Below, piece by piece: positions 26,697 through 35,344 of a stretch of 64,000 nt of DNA. The stretch spans positions 483,543-547,542 of the forward strand of contig NZ_LXFU01000051.1 in NCBI RefSeq assembly GCF_001657485.1, written 5' to 3'. The notes under the pieces were generated by a model that was given only the letters and a program-made list of their open reading frames with translations, made no database searches and was not told the origin of the DNA. A program made the position numbers and the translations under genes. Source of the DNA: Rhizobium sp. WYCCWR10014 (GTDB lineage Bacteria; Pseudomonadota; Alphaproteobacteria; Rhizobiales; Rhizobiaceae). The stretch's first letter is position 1, and each line of letters opens with the position of its first letter.

Positions 26697-26786
26697 GAGA
26701 ATCCCCCGATCTCGTTGGCCGCCTCTGCACTGCTGTCCCCAGTCAGCACTGTGCAGCCAGAATTACATTTGAACAAGCTAAAATAC

Positions 26787-29060
26787 CTATTTTCCGCTGA
26801 TCGCCTGCTTCAACTGCCCGATGAGGTCCGAAATTTCCCGGTCCTCAGGCCTCAGTCGCGCCAGATTTTCGGCGTGTTTCAACGCCTCCGGCAGCCGCCG
26901 AAGCTTGAGACTGTATTGGAGTGCGAGGCCCATGATGTCGGCGTCTCCGCCCGCTGCCCAACCATCGAGCCTGTCCAATGCGTCTTCCGTCCGGCCAGCG
27001 GAATCGAGAGCGACGGCAAAGGTCGTCTTGTAGCGGGAGCTTTTTGGATCGAGCCGCACAGCTTCCTCGAGTTCCATTATCGCCTCGGTCAATGCCTGCT
27101 TGCGCACCAGGGACAGCGCATGTCCGTAACGTAGGTCCGCTTGTTCGGGCGCCATCCGGATTGCTTCGGCATAGGTCTGCTCCGACTTGTCGTTTCGGCC
27201 GGTGGCGCGGTAGAATTCGGCGAGATTGATGTGCATTGTCTCCAATGTCGGATCGAGAAAAATCGACCGCCGGAAGGCCGCTTCGGCCTCGGCGGTACGC
27301 TGCCGAGCGAACAGGAAGAAGCCATAATTGCTTTGTGTTTCTGCAACGTCGGCATTCGTTTCGACATAGGCGCGCAGGTCCGCGACAGCGGCTTCCAAAT
27401 TGCCTCGCCGATCTCCGAAGAGGTCAGGAGGGATGCTTGCCAGGGCATTGGCGGCAGCAACGCGAACCGCGCGCGTCTCATCGCCCACCAGGTCGCCGAT
27501 CGCGTTAAGCCTCTGCTCAGGCGGGATATTGCCTGCCGCTTCCGCAGCTCCGAGCCTGACGAGCGGATCTGTATCGGCCGCGGCCGTCCGAATGTCGGCG
27601 GAGACGTCCACGCCGCCGATCTCACTCATTGCGGCGATGGCGCTGCCCCTCACAATTCCTGCCTGGTCCTTATCACTAACAAGCGCGCGCAGAGCCTCGA
27701 GCGCGGCTTGATCGCCGTTCGCGGCCCCGGCGAAGGCATGGGCGATCAACGGGCGTTTGCGCCATTGCGCTCCGTACCATTTGTCCATTGTCTCGGCCGC
27801 CCAATCATTCGTTCTGCCGATATGACAGGACGTGCATGCATTCGGCGTTCCGAGGGTTGCCGACAGATCGGGCCGCGGGATGACGAAGGAGTGGTCGCGG
27901 CGCGGGTCAACCTTCATGTAGGTGCGTTCGGGCATGTGGCAGTTGGCGCATTGTGCTCCGGTCGAACCGGCCTGATGGTGCGTGTGCGCGGGAGTGTCGA
28001 ACAGTCCGCTTGGATCCTGGTCGACGAAGCGCTCCGGCTTCGTCTCGGTGTGGCATTGCGTGCACAGCGCATTGCCATCGACCTTGAGGCCGGCATCGTG
28101 CGGCCGATGACAGTCGAGACAGGTCACGCCCGCCCTTGCCATCTTGCTTTGCTGAAACGAGCCATATTCGAAGACTTCGTCGAGTATCTGCCCGTCCGGG
28201 AAATAAAGACCCTGTCGCAGCAAGGCGGGGGAGAAATAGTCGAGAAAGGGGTTTCCGGGCTGATAGCCGTCCAGCAGCCTGGTGCGCCTGGCATGGCAGG
28301 CGAAGCAGGTGCTCCCCTCGACCTTCGGCAAGCCTCTATCGGTCATAGGAGATAAAACATCCGCCGATTGCGCCAACGCGACGTGCTTTGCGCCTGGGCC
28401 GTGACAGGACTGGCAGCCGATGCTGGTGGCGACGTAGGTCGACTTGTATTCGTTCGTCCGCGGTTGAAACTTCGCCCGGGGATCAGTCGAATGGCAGTCG
28501 ATGCAGGTGCGGTTCCAGCGGTAGAAGGGACCTGTCCAATGATAGGTCGAGCCGGGCTTGGCCGGGGTGCCGTCGCCGAGCCAGAACCATTGCCGGCTGG
28601 CGGTGTCCCAGGCGATATCGAGAGCCTGCAGCCGCCCTCCTCCGATGTCGGCGAGGTATTGCTGAAGGGGCTCGTAGCCGAAGGTGTATTTGATTTCGAA
28701 CTCGGCTTGGCCGCCGTCGGCTGCCTCGGTGCCGACGAAGAAGCGGCCGTCGCGACGGGTGAAGGTCGTGACGACGCCGTCATGTTCAAAGCTGCTATTG
28801 TTGAAATCGCCGCGCACGGCCCCGTCGTCGGCCAGTGCCATGGCTTTCGCATGATGCGACTTCCAAAAGGCAGCGGCCTGATCGGCGTGGCAGGATGTGC
28901 ACATCCTTTCGTCCACGAAACCCTCATGGATCGATATTCGCGGGTCGCCAGCGGGTGTCGAGAGGACGTCCTTCGCAAGACTGTGCCCGATAAAGGCGAG
29001 CAACAGGAAAAGCAGGACGGTTATTCCCCTCACTGCTACAGACCGAACAGACGCTGCCAC
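26787..29060 (-). CDS. Octaheme cytochrome c with HEAT and TPR repeats
   Basis: 757 residues. After a signal/anchor (ITVLLFLLLAFIGHSLA) come eight CxxCH haem sites at about residues 54, 186, 216, 252, 314, 333, 371 and 409. Residues about 440-560 look like HEAT repeats (LGAAEAAGNIPPEQRL, VRVAAANALASIPP) and about 580-757 like TPRs (NYGFFLFARQRTAEAEAAFRR). It is a periplasmic electron-transfer or reductase protein of the tetratricopeptide-cytochrome c group; some related octahaem proteins act on nitrogen or sulfur compounds. It sits between the HAD hydrolase and the outer-membrane barrel. Confidence 0.9.
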   Translation of the reverse strand: MAASVRSVAVRGITVLLFLLLAFIGHSLAKDVLSTPAGDPRISIHEGFVDERMCTSCHADQAAAFWKSHHAKAMALADDGAVRGDFNNSSFEHDGVVTTFTRRDGRFFVGTEAADGGQAEFEIKYTFGYEPLQQYLADIGGGRLQALDIAWDTASRQWFWLGDGTPAKPGSTYHWTGPFYRWNRTCIDCHSTDPRAKFQPRTNEYKSTYVATSIGCQSCHGPGAKHVALAQSADVLSPMTDRGLPKVEGSTCFACHARRTRLLDGYQPGNPFLDYFSPALLRQGLYFPDGQILDEVFEYGSFQQSKMARAGVTCLDCHRPHDAGLKVDGNALCTQCHTETKPERFVDQDPSGLFDTPAHTHHQAGSTGAQCANCHMPERTYMKVDPRRDHSFVIPRPDLSATLGTPNACTSCHIGRTNDWAAETMDKWYGAQWRKRPLIAHAFAGAANGDQAALEALRALVSDKDQAGIVRGSAIAAMSEIGGVDVSADIRTAAADTDPLVRLGAAEAAGNIPPEQRLNAIGDLVGDETRAVRVAAANALASIPPDLFGDRRGNLEAAVADLRAYVETNADVAETQSNYGFFLFARQRTAEAEAAFRRSIFLDPTLETMHINLAEFYRATGRNDKSEQTYAEAIRMAPEQADLRYGHALSLVRKQALTEAIMELEEAVRLDPKSSRYKTTFAVALDSAGRTEDALDRLDGWAAGGDADIMGLALQYSLKLRRLPEALKHAENLARLRPEDREISDLIGQLKQAISGK

Positions 29061-29135
29061 TCAATCGCTCCCTGTCGACGTTCCAAAAGGCACGGCGTCA
29101 TCATGCAAGGCTCCGGCGCCCGGCACATTCATTCC

Positions 29136-30146
29136 CTAGTCCTTGAACACCTGCTTCCAGTCGGCCTTCATGTCGACGACAGTCCAGCCGGCGATGAAGG
29201 CCGCATCCAGCGCCTTGTCGAGGCGGCCGAATTCGGTATCGCGGTCGTAGGCGTATTCGCGCTCGGCATCGGTATGATGGATCAGGACGCCGAGCCTGGC
29301 AGGCCCGCCGGCCATGGTCGTCCATTGCAGCATTTGGAGATCTCCGTCGGAATTGCCGAAGGCGGCAATCGGCCGCCGGCCGATGTGCTGGTTGATCCCG
29401 ACGGGCTTGCCGGCCTTGTCGTCGATGAAATTGACTTCAGGAAGCCGAAAGAGGGCCGGGGTGTCGTCCTGCATCCTGAACTCGGTCTTGATCGACGAAC
29501 CGACGACCTGCTCTGGTGGGATGCCGTAGACCTTTTCCGCCCAGGGGCGCATCAGCTCGACGCCGCCGCCTGAAACGATGAAGGTCTTGAAGCCGTTGGC
29601 GCGGAGATAGGCGAGAAGCTCGATCATCGGCTGGTAGACGAGTTCGGTGTATGGCCGCTTGAATTTAGGGTCACGTGCCGAAGCAAACCAATCGATCACG
29701 ATCTTCTGAAAATCGCTGCTGGTCATTCCGGCATGCGTCGTCATGATGAGCTCGACAAGGCCCTTTTCGCCGGATGCCGCGAGTGCCTTCATGTCGCCTT
29801 CGAGCACGGCTTTGAACGGCTGCGTTTCCTTCCATTCCGGATGCTGCGGTGCAAGCACCTTCACCCGGTCCAGGGCGAACGCAAGCTGCGTATAGATGGG
29901 ATGCTCGACCCACAGGGTGCCGTCATTGTCGAACACAGCGATACGCTCCGCTTCCGGGACGAAGTCGGCTGACCCTGGTTTTGTCACCTTCTCGACAAAG
30001 GAGATGATCGCTTGCTTCGATGCCGTGTCATTCCACGATGGCAGTGCGTCCGTTTGAGCGACTGCCGAGGCCGCGGTAAAAAGGCATGCTGCGGCGGCGA
30101 GCGCGACGCAGCGGGAAAAATACAGGAAATTACGTGCCGAAAACAT
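29136..30146 (-). CDS. Secreted HAD-superfamily hydrolase
   Basis: 336 residues from ATG 30144-30146 (GGAGGCTTCGCG upstream). It carries a Sec signal peptide (CVALAAAACLFTAASAVAQ), then HAD motif I 'FDNDGT' with nucleophile Asp73 and Asp75, motif II 'IVSGGGVELM' and motif IV 'GNSDGDLQML'. It resembles the PSP-like phosphatases with export signals. A periplasmic phosphatase is likely, though HAD enzymes also include dehalogenases. It lies 75 bp upstream of the cytochrome gene and 85 bp after the sulfatase. Confidence 0.88.
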   Translation of the reverse strand: MFSARNFLYFSRCVALAAAACLFTAASAVAQTDALPSWNDTASKQAIISFVEKVTKPGSADFVPEAERIAVFDNDGTLWVEHPIYTQLAFALDRVKVLAPQHPEWKETQPFKAVLEGDMKALAASGEKGLVELIMTTHAGMTSSDFQKIVIDWFASARDPKFKRPYTELVYQPMIELLAYLRANGFKTFIVSGGGVELMRPWAEKVYGIPPEQVVGSSIKTEFRMQDDTPALFRLPEVNFIDDKAGKPVGINQHIGRRPIAAFGNSDGDLQMLQWTTMAGGPARLGVLIHHTDAEREYAYDRDTEFGRLDKALDAAFIAGWTVVDMKADWKQVFKD

Positions 30147-30231
30147 CGCGAAGCCTCCATCGATCAGCTTGCAGCAATCGTGAAACCGGAGATTTACGGC
30201 ATCCCCGGATCGCTCCGGGGCTGCCAAGGAC

Positions 30232-31899
30232 CTAGTTTCCGGTCGGAGCCGTGATATTGACCCCCTCCTTGCCGAGTTGCTCACGAACCGACTGCAACAT
30301 CTGATACTTGGACAGTTCGATCGGACCGTCGTAACCCATGCTCTGCAGCTTGCGCGGGGGGTACTCGACGTAGGTTTTCATGAGATCCTTGATCGCCACA
30401 GATATGGAGACCAGTGTCCAGGTGTGTTCGGTGTAGTTGTTCATGAAGACGTCGTAGCGTTCTTGCGGATCCTGCAGCAGATCGAACACCTGCGGCACGA
30501 TGGCGACGTAGGACTGAGCGCCCTTCCAGCCAAGGTTGGTATCAACTGCCAAACCGCCCGTGGCCTGCCCATTGTCGCCGCGCAGGTTGAACACGGCCTT
30601 GTAATTGCCGACGCGGGCAGCACCCGGCGTCAGTTCGTTCTCGGTGAAGTAGAACCAGTTCTTGCGGGCCGATTTTCCCGTCCCCAACAGGACAGGGGTC
30701 ATATCGTAGCTATCGAAGATGATCGGCTTATCTTCGCGGTCCTTGGTGGGCAGCGGCACGCCGCCAGCTGCGGCGAAGGTCGCCATCAGATCGAGACCAC
30801 CGACGATGTCGTGATTTTTCACGTCATGCTTGATCTTGCCGGGCCAGACAGCGATCGCGGGAACGCGGTTGCCGCCTTCGCGCACGGTGCCTTTCGTGCC
30901 GCGAAATGGTGTGTAGCCCGCGTCTGGATAGACGTCTTGCCAAGCACCGTTATCGGTCGTGTAAAAAACCAGCGTATTTCTGTCCATGCCGGTCTCACGC
31001 AGCTTGTCCATGATCCTGCCGATGCGTGTATCAAGTTCCACGACGGAGTCCGCATACTTGCTCTTCGAGATCGATTTTCCTTGAAAGTCCGGCGCTGGCA
31101 TGTTCGGCTGGTGCACTTTCATGAAATTGACGTTGATGAAGAAAGGTTGATCCGGCGTCTTCGCGGCTTCATCGAGAAAGCCCAGTGCCGCTTTCTCAAC
31201 GTAGCCGTCGAAGAACGGAATGCCGACAACGCCTTCCTTGCCGTCGATCACGGGCGTATCGACATACTGGCCGTTGATCTTGAAGTCTTCCTTGACCTCG
31301 CCGCCGGCCTTGCCGGACAGCGAGCCCGTCGTCACCTTCTGGAACAGAGCGCGGGTTTCCGCATCCATATCCGGGAACCAGGTCGGGTCGGCATAGGTGT
31401 AGGCATTGAGATGATAGAGGCCGACATACTTCATTTCGTCGTAGCCCTGCGCGATCGGAAGCGCATAGTCTGCCTCTCCAAGGTGCCACTTGCCGGTGAA
31501 ATAGGTGTGATAGCCACCGCGCTTCAGAACGGAGGCGAGCGTCCATTCGGCTGCGGGCAATCCACCGCCCTGGCCCTGAAACGCCACTGTGGTCATGCCG
31601 CTGCGGTTCGGAATTCGTCCCGTCTGCATGGCCGCACGGCCGGGCGTGCAGCTCGGCTGGGCGTAGAAGGAAAAGAACGTCATCCCCTCGTCGGCCAGCT
31701 TGTCGATGTTCGGGGTCGGCATCCCGCGACCTTCACCCCCGCCATAGGGGCCGAGATCGCCATAGCCGGTATCATCCGAAACGATAAACAGGATGTTGGG
31801 TTTTCGTTGGGCGTCCTGCGCTTGCAGGGGCGAGGCCGCACACCAGAGAATGGTGGATGAAGCCACTCCGATGCAGCGGATAAGGATTCTGCTGTTCAT
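30232..31899 (-). CDS. Secreted arylsulfatase (type I, formylglycine)
   Basis: 555 residues from ATG 31897-31899 (GGAGGGATTTGAA upstream); the longer frame runs into the promoter. A signal peptide (VASSTILWCAASPLQAQ) precedes an alkaline-phosphatase-fold sulfatase: 'PNILFIVSDDTGYGDLG' (metal Asp pair), 'PSCTPGRAAMQTGR' with Cys84 in CxPxR, the site converted to formylglycine, 'YFTGKWHLGE' and 'VFYTTDNGAW'. It cleaves sulfate esters or similar anions in the periplasm. First gene of the leftward cluster, facing the sensor kinase. The maturase is not in the window. Confidence 0.93.
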   Translation of the reverse strand: MNSRILIRCIGVASSTILWCAASPLQAQDAQRKPNILFIVSDDTGYGDLGPYGGGEGRGMPTPNIDKLADEGMTFFSFYAQPSCTPGRAAMQTGRIPNRSGMTTVAFQGQGGGLPAAEWTLASVLKRGGYHTYFTGKWHLGEADYALPIAQGYDEMKYVGLYHLNAYTYADPTWFPDMDAETRALFQKVTTGSLSGKAGGEVKEDFKINGQYVDTPVIDGKEGVVGIPFFDGYVEKAALGFLDEAAKTPDQPFFINVNFMKVHQPNMPAPDFQGKSISKSKYADSVVELDTRIGRIMDKLRETGMDRNTLVFYTTDNGAWQDVYPDAGYTPFRGTKGTVREGGNRVPAIAVWPGKIKHDVKNHDIVGGLDLMATFAAAGGVPLPTKDREDKPIIFDSYDMTPVLLGTGKSARKNWFYFTENELTPGAARVGNYKAVFNLRGDNGQATGGLAVDTNLGWKGAQSYVAIVPQVFDLLQDPQERYDVFMNNYTEHTWTLVSISVAIKDLMKTYVEYPPRKLQSMGYDGPIELSKYQMLQSVREQLGKEGVNITAPTGN

Positions 31900-32059
31900 T
31901 TCAAATCCCTCCGTTGACGTTCTCGAATGACGAAGCCGCTCGCGGCAAAGGCTGCGATTGCATGCGTCGATCCAATTAGACTGCTTTGAAAACGAAGATC
32001 CTGCCGGAACTGCCTCCGGCGGGTTGCGAAGCCGGCCGCATCTCTGCCTGGCCCGCTGA

Positions 32060-32104
32060 ACTTTAGCGAATGGTGCCTTCACCCGATATTGTACTTTAGG
32101 GAAT
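32060..32104. promoter_or_regulatory. Two direct repeats in the sulfatase/kinase promoter region
   Basis: ACTTTAGCGAAT (32060-32071) and ACTTTAGGGAAT (32093-32104) differ at one base and start 33 bp apart, about three helical turns. They lie in the 295-bp divergent gap between the sulfatase and the sensor kinase, the expected place for dimers of the FixJ-type regulator encoded at 34087. Binding is inference. Confidence 0.55.
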
Positions 32105-32194
32105 CTCTTCGTGCGGTGGCAATCGACAGTAGTGTTGGGCAGATGACGCCGCAGCGGGAAGCTGTTATTGTCGCAAGGCTTTGGGGGAAAGCAG

Positions 32195-34090
32195 ATGGGC
32201 TTGGGCCAATGGTCAGGTCGATTACGCTGCGCTGCCATTTTGTTGGGGGTGGCCGCCCTGAGCATGTCCAGTCGTCAGGCAGCAGCGTCCGACACCTCGC
32301 TTGCCATCATCGACCGGGTTCCCCGCGTCCTCGTTCTTTATCCCTATGACGAGAGGATCGCGGCGACGACAGCTGCCGGAGAGGCGTTGCGGAGCCGTTT
32401 GCTGCAGGCGACAAAGGGCAAGATCGATCTGTTTTCCGAGTTCCTGGATCTCTCGCGGTTTCCGGAAGGCGAACATGTCGCGCGCATGGCCCGATATTTG
32501 GGCGAGAAATACGCAGCGCGCCGCCCCGACGTGGTCGTGGCCGTCGGCAGGGAGTCGGCCAGCTTCATCGTCGCGAACCGCGGCACGATCGCTCCCGGCG
32601 CGAAAATCGTCGCCGCCGGTTTCGGCACCGCCACCGCTGAGAAGATCGCTTTGCCGGATGACGTGATCGGAGCCTTCTCGACATTCAACATTCTGAAGAC
32701 GGCCGAGATGGCCCGCGGCCTGCAGCCCGATGCCCGCCACCTCTACATCGTCGGTGGCTCGTCCGACTTCGACCGGAGCTGGCTGACGACGGCCCGTGCG
32801 GATTTGAAACAGTTCTCCAAATCCTATGATACGACGACGTATCTGGAAGATCTGACGATCGACGAATTCGTCGAGCGCGCGTCCCGCGTGCCGCCCGACA
32901 GCATCATCCTGGCATTGACGGTCTTCAAGGATCGGACAGGGCGCAACTTCGTTCCGCGCGACGCGATCAGACAGATCGCGGCGACCGCCAGCGCGCCTGT
33001 CTATGGACCTTATCAGACCTACATCGATCATGGCGTCGTCGGCGGCAATACCGTCACATTCGATGCGCTGGGCCGGACCGTCGGCGACCTCGTCATCGAT
33101 GCGATGGCCGGCAAGCCGGTGTCGGATCTTGAAGCGCCCCAGACATATATAGCCGATGCCCGGCAACTCCAGCGCTGGGGGCTTGCCGAAAAGGATCTGC
33201 CACCGGGCACGGTCCCTATGTACCGGGATAAAAGCCTCTGGGAGGAACACTGGCCAATTCTGGTGGCGGGGAGCGGCCTCGTGCTGGCGCAGGCCAGCAT
33301 CATCTCGGTGCTCTTGTTCGAGCGGAGGCGCCGCCGCGATGCCGAGAGTCGGTCGCGCCTTCACTTGCTCGAAGCCGTCCACCTTAACCAGTCGGCGACA
33401 GCCGGAGCATTGTCCTCGTCCATTGCTCACGAACTAAACCAGCCCCTTTCGGCCATCCGAAACAATGCGGAGGCAGCCGCGGTGCTGCTTCGGAGCGAAA
33501 ACCCGGATCACGAACTGATTCAGCAGATTCTCCTCGACATCCAGGAGGACGATCAGCGCGCAGGCGATATCATTAGCCGGATGAGAGGGTTGCTCAAGAA
33601 GAGAAGCGAGATCGATTGGCAGGAGTTTGATCTGAATGATGTCACGTCGAGCGCAATCCATATCATTCACGGCGAGGCGGAACGGCGCGGAATTACGCTG
33701 AACTCAACACAGCAGCCCGGCGAGTTGCCGGTTCGTGCCGACAAAGTTCATGTGCAGCAGGTTATCCTAAATCTTGCAACCAACGCTATGGACGCCATGC
33801 TGGACGCCCCACCGCCCGGGAGAGCGCTTACCTTTGCAACGGGACTGGCGAACGAGAAGGCGGAGTTGCGGGTCTCCGACACCGGAGACGGCATTCCGGA
33901 GGAAAGGCTGATCCGCATCTTCGAACCGTTCTATACCACCAAGCAGGCGGGCACGGGGCTGGGTCTGTCCATAGCCCGCGCCATTATCGAGACCTATGGC
34001 GGTAGCATCTGCGCCGACAACCGCCCCGAAGGAGGCGCGGTCTTTCGCGTGGCCCTGCCTCTCGCTCACAGGGAGGAGCGATCGAGATGA
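32195..34090 (+). CDS. Sensor histidine kinase with periplasmic binding-protein-like domain
   Basis: 631 residues from ATG 32195 (GGGGGAAAGCAG upstream). A signal/TM at about 10-32, a periplasmic domain to about 350 that resembles ABC binding proteins of the TrpX/DUF534 type (VLVLYPYDERIAATTAAGEAL, RRPDVVVAVGRESASFIV, GGNTVTFDALGRTVGDL), a membrane helix (about 354-375), an H-box 'SSIAHELNQPLSAIRNNAEA' with His412, and an ATPase domain (NLATNAMDAML, DTGDGIPEE, GTGLGLSIARAI). It probably senses a small periplasmic ligand and drives the regulator whose gene overlaps its stop (ATGA). Confidence 0.9.
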   Translation: MGLGQWSGRLRCAAILLGVAALSMSSRQAAASDTSLAIIDRVPRVLVLYPYDERIAATTAAGEALRSRLLQATKGKIDLFSEFLDLSRFPEGEHVARMARYLGEKYAARRPDVVVAVGRESASFIVANRGTIAPGAKIVAAGFGTATAEKIALPDDVIGAFSTFNILKTAEMARGLQPDARHLYIVGGSSDFDRSWLTTARADLKQFSKSYDTTTYLEDLTIDEFVERASRVPPDSIILALTVFKDRTGRNFVPRDAIRQIAATASAPVYGPYQTYIDHGVVGGNTVTFDALGRTVGDLVIDAMAGKPVSDLEAPQTYIADARQLQRWGLAEKDLPPGTVPMYRDKSLWEEHWPILVAGSGLVLAQASIISVLLFERRRRRDAESRSRLHLLEAVHLNQSATAGALSSSIAHELNQPLSAIRNNAEAAAVLLRSENPDHELIQQILLDIQEDDQRAGDIISRMRGLLKKRSEIDWQEFDLNDVTSSAIHIIHGEAERRGITLNSTQQPGELPVRADKVHVQQVILNLATNAMDAMLDAPPPGRALTFATGLANEKAELRVSDTGDGIPEERLIRIFEPFYTTKQAGTGLGLSIARAIIETYGGSICADNRPEGGAVFRVALPLAHREERSR

Positions 34091-34719
34091 AACCGGTTGT
34101 CCATATCGTCGATGACGACGCATCCTATCGGACGGCGACCGCAAGGCTGCTTTCCGCACACGGCCTCAGCGTGGAAGCCTATGAATCCGGAGACGAGTTT
34201 CTCTCGCGGCTCTCTGCTTGCGAGCCGGGCTGTGTTCTTCTCGACCTCCAGATGCCTGGCCAGTCCGGCCTGCAGATCCAACGCCGCCTGCGCGAGCTGG
34301 CGCCGCTATTGCCAGTCGTGTTTCTGACGGGGGAGGGAGACATCAAGGCAAGCGTCGAGGCGATGAAGGCGGGTGCCAAGGATTTTTTGGAGAAGAGTTC
34401 GAACACGGCGGCATTGATGGGGGCGATCGACCATGCTCTCATCCAATATGAAAGACAACGGGCCGAACACGACCGTCTTCAAGCCCAGCGGGCGCTGGTG
34501 GATGGACTTAGCCCGCGCGAGGCCGAGGTGTTCCGGTTCCTCATTCGCGGCCGTCTCAACAAGCAGATCGCTTATGCACTCGGCATCTCGGAGCGGACGG
34601 TGAAGGTGCATCGCCATCAGGTCATGGAAAAGCTTGCCGTTCGCTCGCTGGCCGAGGCGGTGTCTATCGCCGCAAATATTGGTCTCATCGACCAGGATAC
34701 GTCATCGCCGGCGGGGTGA
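34087..34719 (+). CDS. FixJ/NarL-type response regulator
   Basis: 210 residues. A receiver domain with the acidic pair Asp9/10, phospho-acceptor Asp53 (CVLLDLQMPG) and Lys103 (FLEKSS), a linker helix, and a LuxR-type HTH (LSPREAEVFRFLIRG, NKQIAYALGISERTVKVHR). Co-translated with the sensor kinase. The likely targets are its own promoter and the divergent sulfatase cluster. Its last 41 bp (34682-34722) are copied at 37250-37290. Confidence 0.93.
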   Translation: MKPVVHIVDDDASYRTATARLLSAHGLSVEAYESGDEFLSRLSACEPGCVLLDLQMPGQSGLQIQRRLRELAPLLPVVFLTGEGDIKASVEAMKAGAKDFLEKSSNTAALMGAIDHALIQYERQRAEHDRLQAQRALVDGLSPREAEVFRFLIRGRLNKQIAYALGISERTVKVHRHQVMEKLAVRSLAEAVSIAANIGLIDQDTSSPAG

Positions 34720-34722
34720 TCG
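34682..34722 (+). repeat. 3' end of regulator gene, copied at 37250
   Basis: 41 bp from GTCTCATCGACCAGGATAC to the bases past the stop match 37250-37290 at 36 of 41 positions, same orientation. The pair brackets the orphan receiver and the Fic gene. Confidence 0.75.
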
Positions 34723-34824
34723 AACTCTTTCCCCTTAGGACAATATCAATCCACCTCCAATTGGCCTAAATTTGACCAGGAACCGTTTAATCTCTCAAGT
34801 ATTCGAAAGAGGAGGGGGCATGAG

Positions 34825-35196
34825 TTGGAAAACCTTCGCCGCACGGTCGCTGTCGTCGATGATGACGCAAGCCTGCGGCGCAGCCTCGGGCGGCTGCTCA
34901 ACGCCTACGATTTTCTGGCCGAGGAGTATGCATCCGCCGAGGACTATCTCGCTCGCGATCTCAAAACGGCGATAGATTGCCTCGTCCTTGATATCGACCT
35001 CGGTGGCATGTCCGGCATCGACCTGCAACGCAAGCTGAGGGCCGAGGGGACAACCCTTCCGGTGATTTTCATCACGGCACTGGAAACCGCCTCCGTGAAG
35101 GCGGAGGCGGAAAAGGTGGGATGCGTTGCTTATCTGCAGAAGCAATTTTCCGGAGCCACTCTGATCGCGGCCATCAACAAGGCGTTGGGATTGTGA
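34825..35196 (+). CDS. Stand-alone receiver-domain protein
   Basis: 123 residues starting at TTG 34825 with GGAGGGGG upstream; no in-frame ATG gives the first strand. A complete receiver: acidic pair 'AVVDDDASLRRSLG', Asp in 'DCLVLDIDLGG', Thr/Ser in 'VIFITALET', Lys in 'AYLQKQFS'. No output domain. Similar single-domain receivers act as phosphate sinks or connectors. It follows the two-component pair by about 105 bp, so it may take phosphate from the same kinase. CCTTAGG and GGCCTAA lie just upstream (about 34734-34772) and may be regulator sites. Confidence 0.85.
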   Translation: MENLRRTVAVVDDDASLRRSLGRLLNAYDFLAEEYASAEDYLARDLKTAIDCLVLDIDLGGMSGIDLQRKLRAEGTTLPVIFITALETASVKAEAEKVGCVAYLQKQFSGATLIAAINKALGL

Positions 35197-35344
35197 CGTG
35201 ATAGGGCCGGAGATCATGCGCTCCCCAGCACGGCGGTCGGCGTCGCATCGGCGGAAGTCCTTGGGGACCGTGATCGACTTATCGCGATTGCCATCTCGAA
35301 GAAGGAGCGCTGAACTTGAGCTGGCGGGCGCACGGCTAGCAATC

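Noticed and set aside
30232..32265. Arylsulfatase starting at 32265
   Set aside because: The extra 122 codons cross the divergent promoter and the kinase gene start; ATG 31899 has a ribosome site and a signal peptide.
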